Assembly: GCF_025698545.1 (NCBI RefSeq)
Contig: NC_068570.1
Span: 2,170,001 to 2,234,000, forward strand
From: Gossypium raimondii
Lineage: Eukaryota > Streptophyta > Magnoliopsida > Malvales > Malvaceae
Length of the DNA: 64,000 bases
Direction of reading: 5' to 3'
Both the position numbers and the translations under genes were made by a program. Under the pieces are notes generated by a model that was given only the letters and a program-made list of their open reading frames with translations, did not search any database and was not told the DNA's origin. Below, piece by piece: positions 1 through 11,238 of this stretch (position 1 is its first letter; each line of letters begins with the position of its first letter).

Positions 1-1289
1 TGACAAATTTTGTAACTACTTATTATCACCTATCATGTGCTTTGAGCAGCCCGAACCAACAATCTAATCATTCTCATAATTGATTCGATTGCACGTTATA
101 GTTGCAATCATCTCTTCTTCCGCAACAAACAGTGCCTCGACATCCCATTCTTGTTCACTGTTGGCAGTAGCAACATTACATTTCACGGGCTTTTTCTTCG
201 ACCATCAAGCGTGCTCCTTGTGACCCTTTTTGCCGCAATTGTAGTATCTCCTTCTGAACTTCCTGCCACTGTCATGGGACTTCGTAGCACCCCCTGTACA
301 AGAACTCCCTTCATATCATAAACTCTTCACCTTGTCCTCGTTTCTTTTCTATCCACCTTGCTGCTTGGAATTCCAACTGCTCTGGTTGGTATAGAATGCT
401 TGCTCCTCCTTTCTTTGCTAACGCTTCTTAACCAACAAACAAATTCTTAAACTCAACAAGTGATGGTTAGGTTTGCCATGTATTGCAGCAACAAAACCTT
501 TGAACTCTGGTTTCAAGCCATGGATGATTATCCTCTTTACCCTAATGTCCCGATTGAAGCTTGTGTATCCAAGTCACCTATCTCTTGGCATAACGATTTC
601 ACTTTGTGGAAATACTATGAGATTGTCATGTCACATTGTGCCATTGACAATAACTGGCCCTCGAAGAGTTAAAGCTTTGTGTCATTTTTCTTGGAGAACA
701 AACTTGCCAATGTATCCCATGCTTCTTTGGGAGTTTTGGCATCTCGGATGTGCTCCAACATGTCCTCTTCAATCATCTTCTTCAACGTGAATATTGCTTT
801 ACCGAATTTTATTTTCCATTTTCTTAGTGTGTCACTTGCATCCTCAGCTTCCAGTTGTGTCACTTCATTACCATTGATAACCTCACAAAGGTCTTGTCTT
901 TGCATATAAGACATTATGCAAGTTTACCACATATTATAGTTGTGGAATAAGATAATACTACAACCACAAAGCATACTAAGAAAAGTTTCACTACTTACTT
1001 GGCTCTGATACTTATTATAAAATATTCAAACTCACAATTCCACTAAACTAAAATTTAACTACAGCTCCTAAAACTCCAAAATAAGAAAATAAAGGAAGAA
1101 CTTAAAGGACCAAATAAAAGATTCAATATTTGGTTTGGTGCACTTAACATATACTACATAAGTTTTATATAGACCCAATGTCTCACTACTTTTATTTTTC
1201 TAAGCAATATGGGATATGAGTTTTATATAAACTAACAATCCCCCTTTTTTTTATTCCTAAATGATGTGGGATTCATTCCCCTACTAACA
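1..1289 (-). mobile_element. Ty1/copia retrotransposon relic (5' LTR, primer-binding site, gag), cut by window edge
   Basis: Fossil LTR retrotransposon read on the minus strand. A putative 5' LTR runs from about 1289 (starting TGTTAGTAG) down to about 1012. It is followed by a primer-binding-site-like TATCAGAGCC near 1000-1010, which resembles the initiator-methionine tRNA site used by copia elements. Below it lies a gag-like reading stretch (914 down to 669) with the UBN2-type pattern including KTPKEAWDTL, and a CCHC zinc-knuckle remnant near 195-245. The element is broken and continues off the left edge, so its full length and second LTR cannot be judged. Confidence 0.7.
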
Positions 1290-1484
1290 TAAAACTTAAG
1301 ACTAAACTTACTACCTAAAGACTACTCATAAAAGTTAAATTTTTTTACCGGATAAACATTATAACAAAATATATTTTCCAATAAATTTGTGTTGATACTC
1401 ACCAACCTTTGCCAACTGGCCAAGGACTTGTTGCTTCTCAAACATAAATTAAGAAACAAGTATGAGGCATAACTCTCCAAATAT

Positions 1485-1690
1485 GTATACTTTAAAAAGA
1501 AAAAAAATTGAATATACTCATCAAATACCAAGCAAATGCGTCAATAGTTCTTGGAAGTGCTGGCATTAGCATTAAATCATAGTCTCTATAGGCTTTTGCT
1601 GCTATTGCATATAGTTCTTGAAAGAAGTTAGCCTTAATTTGGGAAGATGGAATCTTCATTAGATGATTTATATTTTTTTTCAATGATCTA
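1485..1690 (-). pseudogene. possible MULE transposase fragment
   Basis: A minus-strand reading stretch of about 63 codons contains FFQELYAIAAKAYRDYD. This resembles the 'W-A-AKAYR' helix downstream of the catalytic domain in plant MULE (MuDR-type) transposases. No upstream catalytic region or terminal repeat was found, so it is at most a small remnant. It sits between the copia relic and the SOFL promoter. A chance match is possible. Confidence 0.3.
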
Positions 1691-1886
1691 ACAAGACATT
1701 CATGGGGTCACTTTAGACCGGCCTCTTTCCACCATTTAATGCATTCCAACAGCTTCCCCAAAGGGACATCATGTATGTATGGTCATTTCCCCTTTATCAC
1801 CATTCACCACTTATTTGATTTACACAAGAAAAAACAAGATGGGCCAAAGGGTGGGAGAAAGGACAGAACTAGTCTAAGATTTTGAG

Positions 1887-1898
1887 TGTATATATACA
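1887..1898 (+). promoter_or_regulatory. TATA box of SOFL-like gene
   Basis: The motif gtatatatac lies about 90 bases before the ATG at 1981, followed by an A-rich leader. Position and orientation fit a core promoter for the SOFL-like gene. Inferred from sequence only. Confidence 0.5.
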
Positions 1899-1980
1899 CA
1901 AACACCTTTCAAGGACTTTGCATGAAAATCCAAGAGAAAAAAAAAAAGGTTCCTTTATTTTTCCTTCATTTGTTCATATA

Positions 1981-2713
1981 ATGAATATATCACCTTCACA
2001 ATGTGGTAGTAGTGGTTGTGAGCCTGGTTGGACATTTTACTTGGATCAATCCTCTTACTACTCACAAACTCAGCGTCCAAATGAAGAATATGTAGGAAAA
2101 GGAGGTATATTCATGGCTGACGAAGCTGCTGAGGTGGACTTATCAATGGTATCTGATGCATCTTCTGGTCCAAAACGTTACTATGATGATTATGATCAAT
2201 GCTCTGAACCAGTTAAGAAAAGAAGCAAAGCCAAAAAGAAAATCAAAGAACATGGTGTTGATGATGACACTGCAACCTCCCCTTTAACAAGTTTTTCCAA
2301 GGCAAGTTCTACATTATAAGTACAATATACTTTACAGCATAATATATATATATCTTCTTTTATAACTGGTGTATGTATGCATGTATGTATAGAAGAGTAG
2401 CTGCAAGAAGTTGGACTTTTCACAAAGCTTCTCTGGTACATGTTTTAAGGTATTTTATTTACTATTTCCTCCATTGGAACCAGTTTTTTTTTTCTTCCAT
2501 TGTTATTGTCAACTGTGAGCTTTCTTCCAGGGTAAATCAACATTGCACTTGAAACCTGGAAACAAAGCAGGTACAAAAGATTCAGGTTGGTCTTTTCTTT
2601 CACTTGTTGTGATATAATATATATATATATATACATACATATATGGCTTAATCTGCATTGACTTAATAATAATCCTTGGAACAGGTGATTTTCAAGAAAG
2701 AAACTGGGACTGA
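1981..2713 (+). CDS. SOB FIVE-LIKE (SOFL) family protein, 4 exons
   Basis: Small plant-specific protein of the SOB5/SOFL family, which is linked to cytokinin levels in Arabidopsis. Its biochemical role is not settled. Proposed exons are 1981-2301, 2408-2435, 2520-2570 and 2685-2713, giving about 142 residues and ending in a TGA. Family marks are the N-terminal block with CGSSGCEPGWTFYLDQS (residues about 6-22), the block DLSMVSDASSGP (about residues 57-68), a basic KKRSKAKKK stretch that could be a nuclear signal, and a C-terminal LDFSQSFS block restored by splicing. The ATG at 1981 is chosen because the conserved CxSGCExGWT block follows directly. Intron 1 must use a GC donor (AAG|GCAAGT) to reach the LDFSQ exon in frame. 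The two micro-exons make 3' boundaries less sure than exon 1. A minus-strand reading frame over exons 2-4 is not coding. Confidence 0.75.
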
Positions 2714-3865
2714 CAAAAGGGTAGACTGTCACAGCTTTTGTCTCAAAGGGATCTTGTTACTCCATTTTCTATTCTTGTTTCATTTTCCTTTTTCCAATTC
2801 TACTTATTTATCTGCTCCTGCAAATGCAATGGGAAACAACCCATGGACATTAAAAATAAGTTAAGTTTCTGTCATTGGGGGTGTATATATATTATATATG
2901 CATATGTATATATATTTTATCAATGATGACATGATAAGGTCACTTGTGAAAATTGTAGGTTTTCTCCAGTTTCTCTTCTTAACATCACAGTACTGCATAG
3001 TATCTGTAGAATCTGGTTTTATTAGCATAGAATCTAGAGATTATAATGCAGGTGAAAAATAAATTTATATAAAAATATATTTATAAAAAATTGGTATTAA
3101 TTATAAATATATATTTACTATATATATATATATAAAAGTTGTTTTATCTCTCCTTAATCCGTGAGACAAATTCAAATAAGAGCAGTTATAACAAGTGAAA
3201 GCAAGGAATACAATATTAATAAAAAAAACTCCATATTATAAGCAAAGAAAAAAAAAAAAAAAAAGCTGGTCCTTGGATGAAGAGGGGGATACCCATGGAA
3301 CTCATTTCCACCCACTAAACACAAAAATTGAAGAAATAGTATAAGATAATGTAGATGTAGCTCAGTTTTATGAGGTCGTAGTTAGATTTACAGGTTAAGG
3401 ATACATTTTAATTTTAATAAAATTAAAAGATAAACCTCAAATCGAGAACAATACTTAACGTGAGGAAGATCCGACTCCTCAACAGCTAATATCCATCCAA
3501 TGAAATATGACCCACCATTTTCCCCACATCTGCAAAATGCCAACCTAGCTTAAAAACTAGGTAGGGTTGGTTAAATTTGGAGAAGCTAATATATTGCTTA
3601 TTTCAGTTTGAAAACAAACAAATATTTTAAGATGGGGAGGGAAAAAGGCAAACATCATTTTCCACCAAAGAAGGGTCCCCAAAAGCATCAATCAGACTCC
3701 ATCCTCCATATTTTTTGATAGCTAGCTAGCTACCAACCAAGAATATGATCCATATAATAGAAGGAGCAAAGCAATTATTGAAATTTGCTTTTGGTTTAGT
3801 GAATGTGTTTTTTCCCTGGCCGTCCTCACAATTTGCAACCATATCTTGGAAAGGGACTTGGATCT
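2714..3865. other. intergenic, AT-rich
   Basis: It begins with the probable 3' untranslated region of the SOFL gene. It then holds short TA microsatellite runs (2886-2915, 3110-3135) and a poly-A run near 3246-3264. No gene, RNA or recognisable element was seen. Confidence 0.5.
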
Positions 3866-4470
3866 TAGGAAAAGGACAATATGTCCCTTCTTTTATCTTT
3901 TCAATCTTTCGTTGTTGTCACTTTATATTATGAGGGTAGAGCATAAGTGATATCCGACAATCAAATTTAAATGTGGTCAAATTATGTTGTAGTGTTTTAC
4001 ATAAACATCCTTATTAACAAGATATCTGATGGAAGGACTCAATAATATATAGGCAAGCGCAAGGGATATCCAGTAATCAAATTAAGAATAAATGTCAATT
4101 TATTTGGTATAATCACAAATGACCGTATCCCTTTTATAGTCTATAGTCTGAACCTAATCTTATTTGAACTAAAGATATTTAAATAAAATCCTCCAAACAG
4201 TGATAACTTTAAAATTCAAACTTAATCCAAATATATCGGACGACTTCTTCTAACCATTTGTTCATATTTTCATACCATATAGATGTTAGGAAAAGGACAA
4301 TGTGTCTCTTCTCTGTCCTTTCAATCTTTCTCTATTCACATTATATACATAAAAGGTAAGGATCCACCAATTAAACTTCAAAAAGATGTCAATTAAAGGC
4401 TTGAATACTAATATTCAATCCAATCGAATTACGGTTTACATTTTTGTGTATGAACATCCCTATTAGCAAG
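3866..4470 (+). repeat. local direct duplication (copies 3866-4022 and 4287-4470)
   Basis: Two diverged copies about 420 bases apart both run from 'taggaaaaggacaat', through 'tttcaatctttc', to 'gaacatcc/aaacatcc' and 'ttagcaagat'. The second copy carries small insertions. Shared order of several blocks argues for a segmental duplication rather than chance. It does not match an element I know. Confidence 0.5.
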
Positions 4471-5799
4471 ATTTATAATAAAAAAAACTTGACAATTATT
4501 AAACTTTTTTTTTTGTCACCAGTCGTTAAATGCTAATGAAAGGATAACGGTCAACTTTTATAAATTTATACAGATCTATCTGTATTTGGACAACTGTTTG
4601 TCCAGGCTCATTCTTGATATAAAACAAAAACTATACTTTTTTTAATTAATTTATATATTTGTTTAATTTATGTTTGCACATGACATATTGAGAGGCTACC
4701 ACGTGGCACCACCGGATTGACTAGCAATACCACGTCAATACAAACTATTGATGTTAGTAGGAGGTACCAACCTGATTTATGGAATACAAATTCAGAACCA
4801 ACTAAGTCCAACAAATTATTTAGAGACCAACTAGATACAAATGGACAAGTTGAGGACCAAAATATATATTATCCAAAAACAAATTGGAACATAATTTTCC
4901 AGTTTAAGGCTTTTTAGTATAACTCTAATTTAACCCATTTGTAAAGGAGAATAGCAAGCTTGGCATCCGATACTTGGGCTTTGCGCATTATTTCTAAAGG
5001 TCCGGAATGAGCCACTCTTAACCCAAGAAGAGTACTACGATTTAATTAAATTAAATAGTAATTATTTATTTAATTTCGTAAATGAGTGTAAAAGAAATTT
5101 TAATTAATAAAAAATAAATAGTAATTTTTTATTAAATTCTGTATAGCATTACAAATTACAAATATATAATTTTAATATTATCTTTATTTTTTTTATAAAA
5201 TTTCATTGATAATGCATTAAATAATTTCTCCATAAATTAAATCTCAATTTCTAACTTTCTAATTTACATATTTCAATTTTCAATCCCAATTTTAGAAGTT
5301 TTTATATATTCTATTTTTTATATTATATTTTATGATATATTTCAATTATTTATTTTTATGTCATATATTCATGCATCTAAAAGTGACAAATAGGGGGGTT
5401 AAGGGTTTTCAATTGGAACTCAGGGAGAAGGTACGGTAGTTCTCTTTGGTGGCCCAAATCTCTACATTATTCAATTCGCAAGTATGGGTTAAAATTTGGG
5501 GTTTTTTTAATCTATGTTCGAGGTTTATGGTTGTCTCTTTTAGTAATATCGTTTACAAGGTTCGAACATGTGTTCTCCCTTAAGAGTAAGTATAATGTGT
5601 CTTACCACTGCACTCAGTACTTGTTGGCATAGAAATTGAGTTTTGAGTCAAAGTCCTCAACATATCCAAAATAAGTTGATTATCGTTCATAAATGAGAAC
5701 CAAATATGAAAAATTTAGAGTTTGAATTTCGTAAGTTGTTTGTATGGATAAATTTGAGAGATGTTCTCTTAGAGCTCTATACAAATTTAGGGCTAAGGT
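4471..5799. other. intergenic, AT-rich
   Basis: Very AT-rich from 5040 to 5390. Around 5520-5640 a stretch contains 'ggttcgaac', like a tRNA or SINE B box, but no tRNA fold or A box at the right distance. No gene is seen. Confidence 0.4.
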
Positions 5800-6010
5800 A
5801 TACTCTGAGTGCATTTGGTAATCCACTCGATGTGGATGGTATTATAGTAGGGTAAAACATATTAGCTTATGCAAAAGTTTGTGTTGATATTAATACTAGT
5901 TTAGTGATACCTAGAGCCATTAATGTCATATTGAAGGATGGATCCACTAAGTCTATATTAGGGGATGTTCCATGGCTTCTAAAATGGTGCTTGTGGAGTG
6001 AAGCAAGGAT
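5800..6010 (+). pseudogene. non-LTR retrotransposon (LINE) ORF1 relic, DUF4283 / zf-CCHC_4 type
   Basis: Translation on the plus strand reads LSAFGNPLDVDG, then LAYAKVCVDI and LKDGSTKSI, then VPWLLKWC. This is the recurring pattern of the DUF4283-type domain found in ORF1 of plant LINEs ('xGxPLxxDxxT...YARVCVEI...VPWxPxxC'). An in-frame stop follows GIIVG, and the zinc knuckle that should come next is not recognisable, so it is a dead fragment. No reverse transcriptase was seen nearby. Confidence 0.5.
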
Positions 6011-6480
6011 GTTTGAACTAGGTTGGATCAATTAGTTGGATTCGTAATTAATTTGGGTATCGATTCGAAGAAGGAAAAAAAGTTGATTGAACCAAACAGT
6101 TGAACGGATTGAATTGAACTTTTAATATTTTTGTATATTTTATAAATTTTTAATGATTTATTTAATTAAATTAGACAGAAAAATGATCTAACCAGTTCGA
6201 CCATTGGTCTAATTCTGAAAACCTTAGAAATGATTCATTCTAAAAGGATAAAAGAGGTTGTCAAAATGTGGATTCCTAAAAAGAAGGCCATGGATGAAGG
6301 TAGAGTAGTTTCTTCTAGTTTATTTAAGTTTTACAACACGTTTTAAGTATGTCTAAATAGTTTTCATGTCCATAAATCATCAAAATCAAACTTTGATAAT
6401 TGAAGTTCTAAGAGTCTTACAAACTTGCATCCAAAACAACAAACCTCACTTGCTTAAACAAATTTAAAAAGTTCATGATT

Positions 6481-6765
6481 TCGGAATTTAGTCCCTATAC
6501 TTTTATTTTCGGGAACTTAGTCTTTTTATTTTTCAAATTTCAAAATTCAGGTCTAACTCTTAACATTGTTAAAAATATTTTGTTAAATTCGGGTTCATAT
6601 AACGTAATTCTTTTAGTTACATTGTTACCAATTGATTTTTTTTATTTTAAAATATCACACCAACAAATTTAAAAATATTAACAATTGGACTTAAATTTTG
6701 AAATCCGAAAAATAAAAAGACTAAATTCTTAAAAATAAAAACATAAAGACTAAATTCAAAATTTA
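6481..6765. repeat. foldback element (MITE-like)
   Basis: The left arm 'tttagtccctatacttttattt' is mirrored by a right arm 'aaaataaaaacataaagact', so the whole stretch can fold on itself. Arms are imperfect. It is a non-autonomous, non-coding element, and the reading frame across it is not a gene. Confidence 0.5.
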
Positions 6766-7789
6766 TGAATAGTATAGACACCTATTACATATTTTAACTT
6801 AATTTAAAAACCATCCATAAAGTGGCGGATATTCACAATTCCCATAGCCACGTGGCTACGAGGAACCAAGCGAACGCAAAGCAAAGAGCGCTAATCGAAG
6901 AGGTCAAACCCAAAGACCCGCAAAACATAAAAGCTTAAGATTAGAACCATTTTTTAATTAAAAATTATAAAGTTACTATTTATTACATTATCCCATGTCA
7001 GCAATAATTTATAATTAATTTCGTAAATTTAAATACATTAGAAAATATTATTTTTTTACGTTTTTGTTGAGTGTTTTCGTGGGTATATTTTTTCTATAAA
7101 GGTTAAGTTTTTATTTATAAGACACAGTTCCTGAATATGACGTATTAAATGAGTCTTTATATATGTTAATATGTATTATATTTTAAGGTTAACATGTATA
7201 CCATGAATATGAATTCGTTTGCATGATGACACGAACCAATCAAATATAAACTCGTATACATGAATATGTGGCATGTGTACATGATTATACGATTTGGCTA
7301 ATTAAAAAGGTAGTATTAAGTTTCGTTTTCAATATTCTTACAACAGAAATAAATGCTCGAATTTGAAATTTAATTTTCATTCAAATAAATTTGAAATTCA
7401 AATAATCTTTATTTGAATAAATGTCCTAAATCTTTTATTTAATAACTAGAGAAGGACCAGAGGTTTGAATTGATTTTATATATTCAAATTTGTAAAAAAA
7501 TGAAAAATGAAATTAAATTATTAAGTTATTAAAAACTCAAAAATAAATTAAATAAAAAATAAGTTCGGTTAAAATACGAGTCAAGTTTGAACTCTTATAT
7601 TAAGGTCTCGGTTTGACCCAACTAGATCTATTTTTCCATTTTATAATATGTTATAAAAATTTATAATACTATAGTAATAATATTAAAATTAAAATAAAAT
7701 TTATACTTTTAATTGAAATTCAAAAGAAAAAAAGATAGAAACGAACCTAAATATATATATTAATCATTTATAAATTAATCGTTGTATAC
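6766..7789. other. intergenic
   Basis: AT-rich DNA with a short higher-GC stretch at 6825-6920 that contains no open frame or RNA signature I recognise. The rest is unassigned. Confidence 0.35.
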
Positions 7790-8035
7790 TAGATAAAAAT
7801 AAATAAATTGGATCTTTTATTAAAAATTACATCTGTTTTACTGTTGAAAGTTGGTTCTTGTATATCAAATGAGGTGCAGCGTGACATATCATGTGTAATT
7901 ATTTGGTTATTCTATTAATAATGTCAAATTTTAACAGTAGAAATGAATGAAATTTTAATAGAAATAATTAATTTGCTCTTTGATGTAACATATAATGATT
8001 AATTTATTATTTTTAAATAAATAAGGAAAAATATT
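7790..8035. repeat. degraded family A MITE
   Basis: Remnant of the foldback family seen intact at 18871-19248. It keeps the order 'tttactgttgaaagttggttc', a 'tgacat..catgtg' middle, 'aacagtagaaatgaatgaaatttt' and 'aatttgctctttgatgtaac'. Ends are not definable. Confidence 0.45.
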
Positions 8036-8231
8036 TTTAAAATTCAAAAGATTTTGAATGGGTGCTAAATTTAAAAAAAAATCAAAATTCATATATAAAA
8101 CACAATGAATTAGAATGGGTGCTCAGAATATTTTGAAAAGGACTGTAACGTAATTAAAACGAAACATAATGGTTTGATTGGTCAACTAAAGTTATATTTG
8201 ATGAATTATGAAAATCAATAAATACCAAAAT

Positions 8232-8729
8232 GGCATAATAACTTATTTAGTCCTCTAATTTTTATAAATTAAAAGAAGTCATTTTATCTCTTTATTTAAT
8301 TTTTCATTTTTGGCGCTTAAATTTATTTTTTGTCGAGTCATCCCAAAATAAATAGAAATGTTAACCTTTTTTTAAAACTTTGTTGATATGAATACACATG
8401 GATTACTATGTGGATAATATGTCATCGTTTAATTAAATTTTAATTTTAAAATTTCAAAATATATAAAAATGTTTTAAAAATTAAAAATTATTAAATTTAT
8501 TTTAAAAATTTTAATATATATTTTTAATATTTTATGATTTTTAAAAATTAATTAAATGTTTATGTGTCATTTACGTGGCAATCCATGTGTATGCAATATC
8601 AACAAAGTTATAGGGTGATTTGACCCAAAAAAACACAGATTTAAGGGCTAAAAGAGGAAAAATTTTAAATGGAGGGTTTAAAACGACATTTTTTGGGAAA
8701 AATTTGAGGGCCAAAAAATTCATTATGCC
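8232..8729. mobile_element. non-autonomous MULE-type MITE with about 100-bp terminal inverted repeats
   Basis: It starts ggcataataactta and ends ttcattatgcc. The arms can be matched over roughly 100 bases with mismatches. Flanks are taccaaaat and tattaaaat (7 of 9 match), consistent with an aged 9-bp Mutator-type target duplication. It has no coding capacity. A relative lies near 23465-23880. Confidence 0.6.
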
Positions 8730-9166
8730 TATTAAAATTATAAATGAACCTTGATACCATGTGCAATGTCACAGATGAACAATACTTTCGCTCGATTTTA
8801 TATATGAAAATTTGATTTGATTCAATTTTCACAAATCACTAATAACATTATCGAATTAACACAATTTCACGTCAATATATTGCATACACGAACAATTATA
8901 TTGATCCGATATGAAAATAAATGTATATGTTCACTTCTTTAAATATGCACAATTGAGTTAAAATCAAAGTTACATATATACATATGAGTCACATATCAAC
9001 TTTCATGTGTATAATTACATCAAATCAATGTTTATGCATTAACTTGTACATCGAGCTAAAGTTCATGCATAACTTTAATATTTATACCTTACGAAAAATA
9101 GAAACTTTGGTTCAAATGTTAAGAAACTTGATACCTTTCAAAAAGTATTTTATGAGAAATTATTTT

Positions 9167-9440
9167 ATGGCCACCACATTATTCATAGTCCATTTTTCGA
9201 TTATTTAATGACGTTTCAACAAAATTTTTCATGTCATTAACATATAATTTTGGTTTTTTTATCTCGAACTCGAACCATGAACCTAGAATCTAAAATCCGA
9301 ATTAAAACTTTTAATTCGGGGTTCAAGATTTAGTATTCAAAATAGAAAAATCATCAAATTTATATGTCAAAGACGTGAAAAAAATTACTGAAATGTCATT
9401 AAATAATTGAAAAAAACCATAAATGGTATGGTGGGAAGGA
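9167..9440. repeat. foldback MITE
   Basis: The left arm (ccaccacattattcatagtc, then attatttaatgacgtttca) is mirrored by the right arm (aaatgtcattaaataattga, then accataaatggtatggtgg). The centre carries 'tcgaactcgaacc' against 'ggggttcaaga'. It is a long imperfect hairpin without coding capacity. Confidence 0.55.
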
Positions 9441-11238
9441 TCCATACAATAATTCATCGAATTTCCTATTTTAAAATTATGAATAGAAAAATAAAAAAGT
9501 GTCGATAAAACTTTATCCCCGTTTAATCGAAACTCGATGTGACATTCGATATAAAAAAATTGAAGTAAAAAAATTAATTATTTTTTTTAAAAAAAGTGGG
9601 GGACATGACGTGAGAATGAGAAGTGGGGTTAGTTTTGTTTGCTTTCTTTATTTAATTTCCCCTATTTTTGAAAATTATTAAATATTTCTGTTGCTTGGCA
9701 ACATCATTTTCCCCTTTTTGACCACGAGACTGACTGAGGTTGCGTCTTGGATTCTAAATTATCCTCTCCCTCAACAATTTCCCCCTTTTTTTAATTAAAA
9801 AAACTTTTTCTTTTTTACAAAATTCAAGGCAAAAATATATAAATAATAATAAAACTCATAAAAATGGGATGTAGCGGTCACTAAAGAGATCAATGCACGT
9901 GTGATGCACAGTCACCAAGGGCTAAAATCCACTGCCTCACAGCCCGTCAATCGCCGGTTACCCTCCCTTTTTCCAATAAAATTTTATATTGGTCTAATTT
10001 TGTAAACGGTCCTTGTATTATAAGTTTCTTTTGTTGATTAAATCATTTCCTTTTTATTTTTTGATTTCAAAATGTATATTTTTAAACCTTTTCATTAATT
10101 TTATAATATAATTTGATGTGATTTTTTAAAATTTTTCTGGTTCTTTATTCGTTGTGTTTTGTATTTATTTAATTATGTATTTTAATTGATCGAAAATATG
10201 TCTATAGTTATATTATTCTTGTCGATTTAATTGAATAAATTATTAAAGAATTATAAAATTAAAAATAGAAAAATTAATTCAACCCGTTTTAACTCGGTTC
10301 AATGAGTCTAATCCTTCTTCCAAATCGATATTTTGACCGATTTTGATCTAATCAATCTATTCGATTAGTCTAATCCAATTCTAAAGACAAAAATCTAAAG
10401 TATATATACATATTTAAAAGATCAACCATGTCAAATATATAAGATCAAATTAACATAAAAGTAAATAGACTAAAATTATTAAACTATAATAAATGGATTA
10501 AATTTGTTAACCATACATAATAGAGGGACCTTTTATAAAAATTAACCATTTAAATAAAATATTTTAAAAATTTAGTAACCTGACTTGCCCCAAAAAGAAG
10601 AGCTGTAAGGAAGACTGTGCTATTTTCTTTGAATTTCTTTTTCTTTTATAAAAAAGAAAAAAATCTCTTTCTCCTTTCAACAACTAAAGCATTGTTAAAT
10701 TCACCCAATTTCCTTTTAGTCCCACCCCCAAAAATTTCATTTCCCACCCTCTCTTCATCAACAAATTTGATGTCTTTGTTTTACCTTTGATTGTTCTTTT
10801 ACCTCTTTGTCTCTTTTTCCCCTTTTCCTTTTAGCTCATCTGGGCATGGGGTTTTGAATGATTTTATCACTTTTTTTTTTTTAAGAATCTTAAAGAGGAA
10901 GTTGAGTTGTAATAGTGAAGAAAGATTGGTTTTTTTTTTTGTTTTTTACCGTCATTCTTTTGATGATGATGATGGGATTAGTGGTGAAGAACAAGGAAGA
11001 GGAAGCTGCCCTTTTGACCAGAGAAAGACATTAGATAAAGCAAAGCAACAATGAAAAGCAAAAGAATGGGGAAGACAAAATGTCCCCTTTGATTGCCATT
11101 CAATGAAACACAAAAGGTGTGTTATAAAATAACAAAAAAAAAACCCTTCCTTCCCTTCTTCATTATCTTTCTTTTTGTGTGAAAAAAAAGGGTCTTTGTT
11201 TGTTTGTAGTGTTGTATTTGCAAAAAGGGTATTTCAAA
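9441..11238. other. intergenic and 5' leader of the PUB gene
   Basis: AT-rich DNA to about 10580, then a T- and C-rich promoter/leader region before the U-box gene. Open frames here (for example 10791-11054) are low complexity. Short upstream ATGs, such as the one at 11051, precede the true start and could dampen translation, but that is inference. Confidence 0.4.

Noticed and set aside
5555-5640. Possible tRNA gene from 'ggttcgaac'
   Set aside because: No acceptor stem, anticodon arm or A box at the right distance.
10791-11054. 87-codon open frame upstream of the PUB gene
   Set aside because: Low-complexity Phe/Ser-rich translation without homology, lying in the T-rich promoter/leader; not a gene.
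11179-11238. 20-codon N-terminal extension of the PUB protein
   Set aside because: The extension begins with GTG, contains no ATG, and the family N-terminus MPMYQ begins at 11239.
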